A DNA stretch of 64,000 bases from Anaerolineaceae bacterium UBA1363 (lineage in GTDB: Bacteria; Chloroflexota; Anaerolineae; Anaerolineales; Anaerolineaceae): NCBI GenBank assembly GCA_002306055.1, contig DBRR01000017.1, forward strand, positions 687 through 64,686, read 5' to 3'. Shown in pieces: positions 8,212 to 15,761 of this stretch (position 1 is its first letter; every line of letters starts with the position of its first letter). A program made the position numbers and the translations under genes. The notes under the pieces are model-generated. The model was not told the DNA's origin. It was given only the letters and a program-made list of their open reading frames with translations, and ran no database searches.

Positions 8212-8565
8212 ATGGTACGTATTCGTTTACGTCGGGTGGGTTCAGCTCACCAACCGCAGTATCGTGTGATCGTGGCAGACAAAGAAAGCCCCCGTGATGG
8301 GCGTTTCATTGAAATCGTTGGTCAGTACAATCCTCGTACCGAACCCGGAACAATCGTGTTTGACGAAGATCGCATTTATCACTGGTTGAGCGTCGGCGCC
8401 CAACCTTCTGAGTCTGTGCAGAAACTTTTCAAAATCGTCAAACTGGATGATCGTTTCAATCGGTTTAAGGCTGGGGAAGACAAAGACGCTTTGTTAGCTG
8501 AGGCTAAGAGCGTTTACAGCGGTCTGACCGCCCATCCCAAGACCACTCACGCCGCCAAGGCATAA
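8212..8565 (+). CDS. rpsP: 30S ribosomal protein S16
   Basis: A small-subunit ribosomal protein that binds 16S rRNA early in assembly. MVRIRLRRVGSAHQPQYRVIVADKESPRDGRFIEIVGQYNPRT is the classic S16 N-terminus split over its first 43 residues, with a later LSVGAQPSESVQKL block. The protein has 117 residues because of a C-terminal extension ending ..TTHAAKA. AAGGAG lies 11 bases ahead of the ATG. It is followed after 11 bases by khpA. Confidence 0.97.
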   Translation: MVRIRLRRVGSAHQPQYRVIVADKESPRDGRFIEIVGQYNPRTEPGTIVFDEDRIYHWLSVGAQPSESVQKLFKIVKLDDRFNRFKAGEDKDALLAEAKSVYSGLTAHPKTTHAAKA

Positions 8566-8576
8566 CGAGGCAAGTG

Positions 8577-8828
8577 ATGAAAGAATCCAAACTGCATGAC
8601 TTGCTGGAGTTCCTGGCGAAATCGATCGTGGATGACCCGCAACAGGTTTTTGTCGAAGAGTATCGCAATGGGAACACCATTCAGCTGGATCTTCAGGTCA
8701 GCAAAGCTGACATTGGTCGGGTGATCGGCAAACACGGACGGGTGGCGAACTCTTTGAGAGCCATCCTCAAGGTTGTCGCAGCACGCAATGGCAAGCAAGT
8801 TACCATGGATGTGGTAGATTTGGGTTGA
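8577..8828 (+). CDS. khpA: KH-domain RNA-binding protein KhpA
   Basis: A single-KH-domain RNA chaperone of 83 residues, usually a partner of KhpB/Jag in cell-envelope control. The KH signature DIGRVIGKHGRVANSLRAIL contains the GKHG loop that contacts RNA. Two starts overlap, GTG ATG. I take the ATG because CGAGG is then six bases upstream rather than three. The final TGA overlaps the rimM ATG (TGATG), which implies coupled translation. The position between rpsP and rimM is the usual one. Confidence 0.93.
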   Translation: MKESKLHDLLEFLAKSIVDDPQQVFVEEYRNGNTIQLDLQVSKADIGRVIGKHGRVANSLRAILKVVAARNGKQVTMDVVDLG

Positions 8829-9382
8829 TGCCTGAGATGGCAGATCAATATCAAGACACAGCAGGCTCGATCGGTTCGGTTGAGCCTGCTTATGTATTAA
8901 TCGGCAGGCTCCAGAAATCCCATGGAGTCCGCGGGGAAATCAGCATGCGGCTGATGACGGACTTTCCAGAGAGAATTCGTCGCGGAAAAGTCATCTATGT
9001 AGGTTCAGATTTTCAACCCAACAAGATCACCGGCACACGCTGGAAGAACGATTTGCTGCTGCTCAAGCTGGAAGGGTTTGATAGCCCCGAAAGCGTGCGT
9101 GAGCTGGTGGGTAAAGAAGTTTTTTCCGCAGTCAAAGATCTGCCGCCGCTGCCCGCAGGCAGGTATTACCATCACCAGTTGATCGGTTTGAGGGTTTTCG
9201 AAGATGATGAGGACCTTGGTGTGCTGGCTGCGATCATGGAAACCGGCGCTAATGACGTGTATATCATTGATCAAGCAGATGGTCAGGAATTGCTGATACC
9301 TGCAATTCCGGAAGTAATCCTGAAAATCGACCTTCAGCAAAAACGCATGAATGTGCACTTGTTGGAAGGACTGAGGGGGTAA
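8828..9382 (+). CDS. rimM: 16S rRNA processing protein RimM
   Basis: Assists maturation of the 30S head through ribosomal protein S19. The N-terminal RimM barrel begins YVLIGRLQKSHGVRGEISMRLMTDFPERI, interrupted only by usual variation. The C-terminal PRC-barrel carries GANDVYIID and the final LLIPAIPEVILKIDL. With the ATG inside the khpA stop overlap the protein has 184 residues, slightly long because of a 20-residue acidic lead. A TTG one codon earlier is possible but not needed. In most bacteria trmD and rplS follow. Here dprA follows instead, sharing one base with the rimM stop (TAATG). Confidence 0.95.
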   Translation: MPEMADQYQDTAGSIGSVEPAYVLIGRLQKSHGVRGEISMRLMTDFPERIRRGKVIYVGSDFQPNKITGTRWKNDLLLLKLEGFDSPESVRELVGKEVFSAVKDLPPLPAGRYYHHQLIGLRVFEDDEDLGVLAAIMETGANDVYIIDQADGQELLIPAIPEVILKIDLQQKRMNVHLLEGLRG

Positions 9383-10470
9383 TGGAGCAAGCCGGATACT
9401 GGCTGGCGTTCAGTTACGTGAGAGGCATCGGGGCAGTCAGGTTTCGAAAACTGCTGTCCTTTTTTGGCGAGTTAAGCCGGGCGTGGCAGTCTGGGTCAGC
9501 TGAGTTGATCGCGGCAGGCTTGTCCGAAAAGAACGTCGCGGACATACTCGAAAAGCGCAAAACTCTTGATCCTCTGGCACTGCCTGAGCAGTTGAAAACC
9601 AAGGGGATCTCGTTTCTAACCTGGCAGGATGGTGCCTATCCGCGCTACCTAAAGGAAATCGCCCAACCTCCACCCGTTTTGTTTTTTAAGGGCACCATCA
9701 CCCCTGAGGACGACCTTGCTGTTGCGATTGTAGGGACGCGGAACATGACAGCCTATGGAAAACAGATCACCCGGGATACAGCGGAATACCTGGCGCATAA
9801 CGGGGTAACCGTGGTGAGCGGGCTGGCGCGGGGTGTGGACGGCCTGGCGCACAATGCGGCGATAGAGGCAGGGGGCAGGACGATTGCCGTGTTGGGGAGC
9901 GGCGTGGATATCATTTATCCTCCCGAGCATCGCAGGTTGGCGGAAGAGATTCAGGAGCATGGAGCGATTGTAAGCGATTACGCGCCAGGAACAAAACCCG
10001 ATGGCATTAATTTCCCGCCGCGTAACCGGATCATCTCGGGTTTGAGCCGCGCGACGATTGTGATCGAGGCAGGCGAGAAAAGCGGGGCATTGATCACGGC
10101 GAAATTTGCCATCGAACAAAACCGCGAGGTTTTCGCGGTACCTGGATCCGTTCTTTCGCCGATGAGCCGCGGGACGAACGATTTGATCGGGGAGGGGGCG
10201 ATGCCAATGACGAATCCAAAGGCGGTATTGGAAGCGCTCAGGATTGAAGAGGGAAGCAGAGCGGAGAAGCCGCGCGAACAACCTCTGAGCGATCTTGAAC
10301 AAACGGTTCTGCGGGTTTTGGGGCAGGATTCTCTGCATATTGATGAGATATGTGTTCGGATGGACCTGAGCGTCGAGAAGTTGACCGTGACCTTGACCAT
10401 GATGGAATTGAAGGGGTTGGTGGTCCGCGAACAAGGGATGACCTACCGGCAAAACGGCAGGTGGATGTAG
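9382..10470 (+). CDS. dprA: DNA-processing protein DprA
   Basis: Loads RecA onto incoming single-stranded DNA during natural transformation. An N-terminal helix-hairpin-helix region (1-70) comes first. The Rossmann-like core follows, with VGTRNMTAYGKQITRDTA, the binding motif SGLARGVDGLAHNAAI and GSGVDIIYPPEHRRL, and NFPPRNRIISGLS. A C-terminal winged helix (DSLHIDEICVRMDLSVEKL) is also present, the full three-domain form. It has 362 residues, and a strong GGACTGAGGGGG site precedes the ATG. Its coupling to a ribosome-assembly operon rather than to topA (which is 1.6 kb away) is slightly unusual. No other competence gene is in the window. Confidence 0.96.
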   Translation: MEQAGYWLAFSYVRGIGAVRFRKLLSFFGELSRAWQSGSAELIAAGLSEKNVADILEKRKTLDPLALPEQLKTKGISFLTWQDGAYPRYLKEIAQPPPVLFFKGTITPEDDLAVAIVGTRNMTAYGKQITRDTAEYLAHNGVTVVSGLARGVDGLAHNAAIEAGGRTIAVLGSGVDIIYPPEHRRLAEEIQEHGAIVSDYAPGTKPDGINFPPRNRIISGLSRATIVIEAGEKSGALITAKFAIEQNREVFAVPGSVLSPMSRGTNDLIGEGAMPMTNPKAVLEALRIEEGSRAEKPREQPLSDLEQTVLRVLGQDSLHIDEICVRMDLSVEKLTVTLTMMELKGLVVREQGMTYRQNGRWM

Positions 10471-10500
10471 GGGTTACATAGTAGGAAAGGTAACCTAGGT

Positions 10501-10800
10501 TCTCGCCGGTGTCCTCAGTACAAAGTCTCCTTGTTGGACCGTGCGAGGCATCTGACCGTCAGGTCTCCCATTACCGATTTAACATTTCGCAATTCGCGGA
10601 TGGACTAATATCCTGCTTCGCGGGAACGCGAGCCCATCCGTACATTCGGAGCTAGCCATGCGATGAAGACTCAGTTCTCGCAGGTCTCCCGACCTTGCGA
10701 GGTACTTGAACGTTAGGTCTCCCATTACTGTTTTGACGATTCGCAATACACAGATAGACCAATATCCTCACATGCGGGCACAGGTGCCCATCTTTGCTAA
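10501..10800. repeat. Two tandem copies (period about 175 bp) of a dispersed structured repeat
   Basis: TCTCGCCGGTGTCCTC...GTGCGAGGCATCTGACCGTCAGGTCTCCCA (10501-10570, shortened here) is repeated with changes at 10676-10724. Both copies continue into a related tail (CGGATGGACTAATATCC versus AGATAGACCAATATCC). The CTCGC and GCGAG arms can pair in each copy. Related single copies occur at 56278, 61794 and 62031. A separate 7-bp hairpin CGGTGGG/CCCACCG lies at 10811-10832. No gene is visible in the 444 bases between dprA and the transposase remnant. Confidence 0.7.
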
Positions 10801-10914
10801 GTTTGACGTACGGTGGGGGTTCACTCCCACCGCGATTGGTGGCGCATGCCGTGCCCCGTGATACGGAACCAACGATGTTCGTTCAGCAAGATCCTAAATA
10901 GGTAAAATGATGCA

Positions 10915-11332
10915 ATGGCTTCCAACAATTCGTTACCACTTCGAAAAAATCTACGAATACCTGAATTTGATTACTCGCAACCTGGTGCCTATTATGTGAC
11001 CATCGTCACCCAGAGATCGCAAAATGTTGTTTTGGCAGGTTTTTGATGGTGAATTGGTATTGAACGATATCGGAAGGATGATGAAAGAAGTAATTGACCA
11101 AATTCCTGAGCATTATCCAGGGATCAATGTCGAGATTTCTGTAATAATACCGATTCCTATTCACATCCTATTCCTTATTGCGGATGTAGTGGCAGGCCCC
11201 CGTGCCTACCCAAGATGTAGCCGTTGTAGAGGCGACGCATGCGTCGCCTCTACCTCCGCACGGAAAAGGTATTCTACCGCGACACTCACGCGTCGCCTCT
11301 ATATTGATACAAAAGGTAAAATAACTTGGTGA
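10915..11332 (+). pseudogene. Frameshifted, truncated Y1 (IS200/RAYT-like) transposase
   Basis: The first frame reads MASNNSLPLRKNLRIPEFDY and SQPGAYYVTIVTQ, almost identical to the intact transposase that follows. One extra base near 11012 (CCCAGAGATCG against CCCAGGATCG) then shifts the frame. The second frame continues with FDGELVLNDIGRMMKEVIDQIPEHYPGI. The catalytic HUH is ruined (IPIHI in place of PNHIHG) and the tyrosine half is missing. Its place is taken by palindromic repeat sequence at 11186 and 11226. Inactive as a transposase. Confidence 0.85.
11226..11253. repeat. Perfect 28-bp palindrome
   Basis: The arm GTAGAGGCGACGCA is followed directly by its exact reverse complement, centred at 11239/11240 on GCATGC. 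It lies in the remnant transposase copy and belongs to the GTAGNGG family. Confidence 0.95.
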
Positions 11333-11904
11333 ATCCAGATTCCTCATTACACCACCGGAAAAATCTACGAATACCTGAATTTGATTATTCGCAACCGGGG
11401 GCATATTTTGTGACCATTGTCGCCCAGGATCGTAAAACGTTGTTTGGGCATATTATTGACGGAGAAATGATTTTGAATGATATGGGGAAGATGGTGGAAG
11501 AGGTCTGGATTGCCATACCAAAACATTTTCCAAATGTTAAATTAGGTGAATTTGTGATTATGCCAAACCATATCCATGGAATCATCTCCATCACCGTAGA
11601 GGCGACGCATGCCGTGGCTGCCCAAGATGAGACCCTCGTAGAGGCGACGCATGCGTCGCCCCTACCCAGGGTGTCCAGAGGGCCTCTGCCTGGCTCGATT
11701 GGAGCAATTATTGGTTCATTTAAATCCGCAGCATCAAAGAGATTTCGTGAAATTCCCAACAACCCGGAAAAACGCCTCTGGCAACAGAATTATTATGAAC
11801 ACGTCATCCGGAACGAACGGGATTACCAGGCGATCTTTGATTACATCGTCGCCAATCCGATGAATTGGGATAAGGATGAAGAATTCTATTCGATAGAAGG
11901 GTAA
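11329..11904 (+). CDS. Y1 transposase, REP-associated/IS200-like
   Basis: An HUH-superfamily single-strand DNA transposase of 191 residues. The HUH metal site is MPNHIHGI (near residue 83), and the likely nucleophilic Tyr is in QQNYYEHVIRNERDY near residue 160. The N-terminal RKNLRIPEFDYSQPGAYFVTI is typical of the RAYT branch. GTG is chosen because it aligns with the ATG of the broken copy and both follow AGGTAAAAT; a TTG one codon earlier is possible. Residues about 90-113 (VEATHAVAAQDETLVEATHA) are encoded by palindromic repeat sequence inserted in frame between the HUH and Tyr motifs, which may or may not be tolerated. No accessory TnpB lies nearby. Confidence 0.88.
   Translation: MNPDSSLHHRKNLRIPEFDYSQPGAYFVTIVAQDRKTLFGHIIDGEMILNDMGKMVEEVWIAIPKHFPNVKLGEFVIMPNHIHGIISITVEATHAVAAQDETLVEATHASPLPRVSRGPLPGSIGAIIGSFKSAASKRFREIPNNPEKRLWQQNYYEHVIRNERDYQAIFDYIVANPMNWDKDEEFYSIEG
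11638..11665. repeat. 28-bp near-perfect palindrome inside the transposase gene
   Basis: The arm GTAGAGGCGACGCA meets TGCGTCGCCCCTAC with a single mismatch. A half-copy of the same arm (GTAGAGGCGACGCATG) sits at 11596. Both are read through in frame by the transposase. Confidence 0.92.
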
Positions 11905-11977
11905 CTATGTAGGATTTCTTTGGCAGGCACGGGGGCCTGCCACTACCAGAGATTCACCACTACCTTCACCCTAACCC

Positions 11978-12004
11978 TTGACAAAAATTTGGTTATGGTA
12001 TGAT
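11978..12004 (+). promoter_or_regulatory. topA promoter
   Basis: A consensus TTGACA (11978-11983) is followed 15 bases later by TATGAT (11999-12004), which is also preceded by TGG. This shows that the in-frame TTG at 11978 is a -35 element and not the topA start codon. Confidence 0.75.
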
Positions 12005-12046
12005 AGGCGTGCTATTTTTGAGCCACACTTTTCAAAGGGAGTCATT

Positions 12047-14440
12047 TTGGAAGCATATTGTTTTAAATGTAAAGAGAAACGAGAAATCACTCAGGCGCAA
12101 CCTGGGTTTACCAGCCGTGGTGCAGCTATGACCACTGGCGTTTGCGCAGTTTGCGGTACCAAGCTTTTTCGCATGGGCGTGACTCCTGCGCATGAGGGGT
12201 TGGAGAAACCCGCTGTTGTATCGAGCAAACCAGCAACAAAAAAAGCTGCAGGGAGCCGAAAACAGAAAACCTCTATCAAGCAAGTGACCAGCAAAAGTTC
12301 CAACGGGAAAAAAGTACGATCTGGCAATGGGAAACCGCTGGTTATCGTGGAATCGCCGGCCAAGGCGCGCACCATTGGCAAGTTCCTGGGGGATGGCTAC
12401 CAGGTGCTCGCTTCAGTAGGCCACGTAAGGGATCTACTAAAGTCGCAATTGAGCGTGGACGTTGATAACAATTTCACGCCCAAGTACCGTGTTCCGAACG
12501 AGAAGAAGGAATTGGTCGCGGAAATTACTGCCACCGCGGATCGGAGCAAGAAGGTCTATCTTGCAACTGATCCTGACCGCGAAGGAGAATCAATCGCCTG
12601 GCACGTGATGGATTCAGCCCAGATAGCGCCGGAAAAGGTCGAGCGGGTTGTCTTCCATGAGATCACCAAGGAAGCAATTGCGGCTGCCTTTGCCAATACC
12701 CGCGAGATCGACATGGACCTGGTGAATGCCCAACAAGCCCGCCGGATCCTGGACCGCCTGGTCGGTTATGGCGTAAGCCCGATTCTGTGGGCAAAGGTGA
12801 AGGGACGCCTTTCTGCCGGTCGTGTGCAGTCAGTGGCATTGAGGTTGATTGTCGAACGCGAGCGCGAAATCCAAGCATTCGTGCCTGTTGAGTACTGGAA
12901 GATTTCAGCTTTGTTTGAAGCTGACGACACCAAGAACCAATACAAGGCGAGGTTATTCAAGGTAAATAAGGCAGATCCGAATCTGACTGATGAAGCAACC
13001 ACCATGGCGCTGTTAGAGAAGCTAAAGCGGGCGAACTACCAACTCGACAATATTGACCGCAGCACCAAAAGCATTCGTCCGGGAGCACCTTTTATCACGA
13101 GTACATTACAGCAGGAAGCTTCCACACGCCTGGGTTTTCTGACCAAGAAGACCATGGCAGTCGCTCAGCAGTTGTATGAAGGAATTGACCTTGGTGGCGG
13201 CGAAGAAACCGGTCTGATTACTTACATGCGTACCGACTCTGTGCATGTTTCTGCCCAATCAGTGACCGAAGCGCGTGAGTTTATAGCGAAAAAGTACGGA
13301 GAGAACTACGTGCCAGAGAAGCCGCCTGTGTACCGCACGCGAGCTGCTTCTGCACAAGAAGCGCACGAGGCGATCAGACCTACATCCGTGAGGCGCACCC
13401 CTGAGAGCGTGAAAGAATACCTAAGCGGCGATCAATTCAGACTGTATAAACTGATCTGGCAGCGATTTATCGCCAGTCAGATGACCCCGGCGCTGATCGA
13501 AACGATCACGGCTGATATTGCTGGCACATTCGAGAAGGAAACCTGTTTGTTCCGAGCGACTGGCAGTAAAACAACTTTTCCGGGTTATCGGGCAGTCTAT
13601 TCCGCAGTCAGAGGCGAAGATGAAAAAGAGGATGAGGATCAGACTGAGCTGCCTCTCGAATCGCTGGTGGTTGGTCAGAAGCAGCGTTTAGTCAAACTGA
13701 ATCCAAGCCAGCATTTCACCGAACCGCCGCCTCGTTTCACGGAAGCCTCACTGATCCAGGTGCTGGAAGAAAACAAGATCGGCCGGCCTTCCACGTATTC
13801 CCCGATCATCACCACCATACAAGCCCGTGGGTATGTGACACGCGAATCGAAACGCCTGGTTCCGACAGAAATCGGTTTCTTGGTTAACGACCTGGTGGTG
13901 GAGTACTTCCCTTCGATCGTGGATATCGGCTTTACATCCTCCATGGAAGATAAACTGGATGAAATCGCGCAGGGAGAAACACCCTGGGTTGAGGTGATCC
14001 GGAACTTTTACACCCCGTTCAAAGAGAGCCTGGAACACGCTAAAGAAAATATGCCTAAAACGCAGGTGAAACCAGAGCTGATTGGTAGAGCATGCCCGGA
14101 ATGCGGTGGAGATCTGGTGTTGCGGACGGGACGATTTGGACGGTTTATCAGTTGTTCGAACTTCCCGAAGTGCAAGTACACCGAACCGTGGCTTGAAAAG
14201 ATTGGCGTGGTCTGCCCGGAATGCCACCAGGGCGATGTCGTGGAGAAGCGGAGCAAGCGCGGAAGAGTGTTTTACGGCTGCTCACGTTACCCTGAATGCA
14301 ACTATGTTTCCTGGGATAAACCCCTGGCGAGAGCTTGTCCAAAATGCGGAGGTAGATTGACAACCAAGAATGGCAAACAGGCAAGCTGCAGCGACTGCCA
14401 CTCCCGATATGAGCTCGAAGAAGGCGTCTTGCAGCAGTAG
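12047..14440 (+). CDS. topA: DNA topoisomerase I with N-terminal zinc ribbon
   Basis: Relaxes negative supercoils by a type IA strand-passage reaction. The TTG start is chosen because AAAGGGAG lies five bases upstream and a promoter lies just before. The 797-residue protein opens with a DUF5679-like zinc ribbon (C5, C8, C33, C36), then a Lys/Ser-rich linker (45-96). The Toprim domain follows (VIVESPAKARTIGKFLG, DPDREGESIAWHV), then the core with nucleophile Tyr393 in GLITYMRTDS. Three C-terminal four-Cys zinc fingers end the protein. Type IA enzymes normally begin at the Toprim domain, so the leading ribbon is extra. It stands alone after the transposon patch, and the next gene begins 61 bases downstream behind a hairpin. 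Confidence 0.95.
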   Translation: MEAYCFKCKEKREITQAQPGFTSRGAAMTTGVCAVCGTKLFRMGVTPAHEGLEKPAVVSSKPATKKAAGSRKQKTSIKQVTSKSSNGKKVRSGNGKPLVIVESPAKARTIGKFLGDGYQVLASVGHVRDLLKSQLSVDVDNNFTPKYRVPNEKKELVAEITATADRSKKVYLATDPDREGESIAWHVMDSAQIAPEKVERVVFHEITKEAIAAAFANTREIDMDLVNAQQARRILDRLVGYGVSPILWAKVKGRLSAGRVQSVALRLIVEREREIQAFVPVEYWKISALFEADDTKNQYKARLFKVNKADPNLTDEATTMALLEKLKRANYQLDNIDRSTKSIRPGAPFITSTLQQEASTRLGFLTKKTMAVAQQLYEGIDLGGGEETGLITYMRTDSVHVSAQSVTEAREFIAKKYGENYVPEKPPVYRTRAASAQEAHEAIRPTSVRRTPESVKEYLSGDQFRLYKLIWQRFIASQMTPALIETITADIAGTFEKETCLFRATGSKTTFPGYRAVYSAVRGEDEKEDEDQTELPLESLVVGQKQRLVKLNPSQHFTEPPPRFTEASLIQVLEENKIGRPSTYSPIITTIQARGYVTRESKRLVPTEIGFLVNDLVVEYFPSIVDIGFTSSMEDKLDEIAQGETPWVEVIRNFYTPFKESLEHAKENMPKTQVKPELIGRACPECGGDLVLRTGRFGRFISCSNFPKCKYTEPWLEKIGVVCPECHQGDVVEKRSKRGRVFYGCSRYPECNYVSWDKPLARACPKCGGRLTTKNGKQASCSDCHSRYELEEGVLQQ

Positions 14441-14456
14441 GTGTGATTGGTATAAA

Positions 14457-14501
14457 ACCTGCACCTTAAGAAGTGATAACTACTTTCATCGAGGTGCAGG
14501 T
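14457..14501 (+). promoter_or_regulatory. Hairpin sequestering the ribosome site of the next gene
   Basis: ACCTGCACCT (14457-14466) is perfectly complementary to AGGTGCAGGT (14492-14501), which contains the likely Shine-Dalgarno and touches the ATG. The loop is 25 bases. It may gate translation or serve as a weak transcription end for topA; there is no T-run. Confidence 0.6.
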
Positions 14502-15671
14502 ATGGAAAACATACTCAATTATTTAAAAGAAAAACTAAAGGTACCAAGAAACCTGGCAATTGCAGCAGCAGTGGCTGGCTTGGTGCTCGGGTTGATTATT
14601 GGGTGGGTGATCCTGCCTGTGCAGTGGACCGACGCTTCCGCTGAGCAATTGCGGGCAGATTTGCGTATTGATTACCTGCGCAACCTGATCACAACCTATA
14701 CCCTGAATGGGGATAAAGAGAAAGCCATCCAACTCTACCAGGAATTGGGTGAGAAGGCTGATTCAACACTCAGCGAGTTGCTGGCGCAGCCGGGCTTCCT
14801 CTCAACAGAACAAATCACGCGGTTCACGACTGCCCTGGGGATCGCCATGCCCCAGGCGAGCGGTGAGGCTGCCAGCACAGCCCCCCTGACGCTTGAGGAC
14901 GGGACTGAAATTAAAGTAGACACAGGTGAAGACGCTCAACCAGCACAGGAATCCAATACCTTGTTGTGGCTGGGTTTTGGGCTGTTGGCGATCCTCGCCA
15001 TTGGGGCATATCTTGCTTATCGCTACTACTTTAAGGAGCGACCAGTGGTAGAAGGCAATCCCCTGGACGCTGACACCTCCGAGAATCGCGTTGCACCTGC
15101 GGCAGTAAGGCAGCCAGCAGCGGTGCCAATGCGGCCGGCTGCAGAACCAACCCCAGCAACGACGCCTGTCCAGAACCAATCAGCCTTTAAACCGCCTTTA
15201 TTTGGCAATGGCAAGCAATCCAGCAGCTCACCTGTGCAAAAGCAAAAACCTATTGCTCAGTTCATGTCGACCTATGCATTTGGGGATGACCGCTACGATG
15301 AATCGTTCACCTTCGATGCTCCAAATGGTGAATTTTTGGGCGAATGCGGCGTGAGCATTTCGGATATCATCGGTGTGGGAGAACCAAAGAAAATCTCTGC
15401 CTTTGATATATGGCTGTTCGATAAAAATGATATTCAAACCGTAACCAAGGTCTTGATGAGCAGACATAGTTTTGAAGATGCGAGTACACGGCAACGATTA
15501 GAGATTCGAGGAGAGCCGATTTTAGCAGAGCCCGGGGCGCAATTTGTGCTCCAAACAGCGACACTACGGTTGGAAGGACGCATTGTGGACGTCATGTATG
15601 GGGATATGCCCCTACCGGAGGATAGTTACTTCCAGCGCAGCACAGTGGAGTTGGCGATCTACAGGAAATAG
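14502..15671 (+). CDS. Unknown two-helix membrane protein
   Basis: I do not recognise this 389-residue protein. A hydrophobic helix at about 16-36 (NLAIAAAVAGLVLGLIIGWV) is followed by an extracytoplasmic-looking stretch with a short helical region (IQLYQELGEKADSTLSELLAQ). A second helix lies at about 150-172 (LLWLGFGLLAILAIGAYLAY). Then comes a Pro/Ala-rich linker and a C-terminal domain of about 140 residues rich in beta-strand-like sequence (YDESFTFDAPNGEFLGECGV, PEDSYFQRSTVELAIYRK). Both ends are predicted cytoplasmic. It could be a scaffold or stress-response membrane protein, but nothing in the sequence decides this. Its start lies in the hairpin described above. Confidence 0.7.
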   Translation: MENILNYLKEKLKVPRNLAIAAAVAGLVLGLIIGWVILPVQWTDASAEQLRADLRIDYLRNLITTYTLNGDKEKAIQLYQELGEKADSTLSELLAQPGFLSTEQITRFTTALGIAMPQASGEAASTAPLTLEDGTEIKVDTGEDAQPAQESNTLLWLGFGLLAILAIGAYLAYRYYFKERPVVEGNPLDADTSENRVAPAAVRQPAAVPMRPAAEPTPATTPVQNQSAFKPPLFGNGKQSSSSPVQKQKPIAQFMSTYAFGDDRYDESFTFDAPNGEFLGECGVSISDIIGVGEPKKISAFDIWLFDKNDIQTVTKVLMSRHSFEDASTRQRLEIRGEPILAEPGAQFVLQTATLRLEGRIVDVMYGDMPLPEDSYFQRSTVELAIYRK

Positions 15672-15710
15672 ATAAGTCGATAGCTGGTAGTTGACAGGAG
15701 ATAGGAATAA

Positions 15711-15741
15711 AAGAGATCGGGCTCCAAACGGAGCCCGATCT
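15711..15741 (-). terminator. Terminator after greA
   Basis: AGATCGGGCTCC and GGAGCCCGATCT form a 12-bp stem with an AAAC/GTTT loop. Read on the minus strand it is followed by CTTTTATT, so it most likely ends the greA operon. Confidence 0.85.
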
Positions 15742-15761
15742 GTGCTTAAAATATCAGGGGG

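Larger units (their letters stand above)
11186..11946. repeat. Inverted repeat pair flanking the intact Y1 transposase
   Basis: GTAGTGGCAGGCCCCCGTGC (from 11186) recurs inverted at 11922-11946, matching over about 24 bases. The right-hand copy can itself fold through GGCAGGC/GCCTGCC. The pair brackets the intact transposase gene, giving a unit of about 760 bp. These could be the ends recognised by the transposase, or simply two members of a dispersed repeat in opposite orientations. Confidence 0.7.

Noticed and set aside
9649..10452. 267-codon open frame antisense to dprA
   Set aside because: Shadow of a well-supported gene; no ribosome site and no recognisable domain.
10811..10832. GGTTCAC loop in a 7-bp stem, resembling a tRNA T-arm
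   Set aside because: No acceptor, D or anticodon arm can be built around it; taken as an isolated hairpin in repeat-rich sequence.
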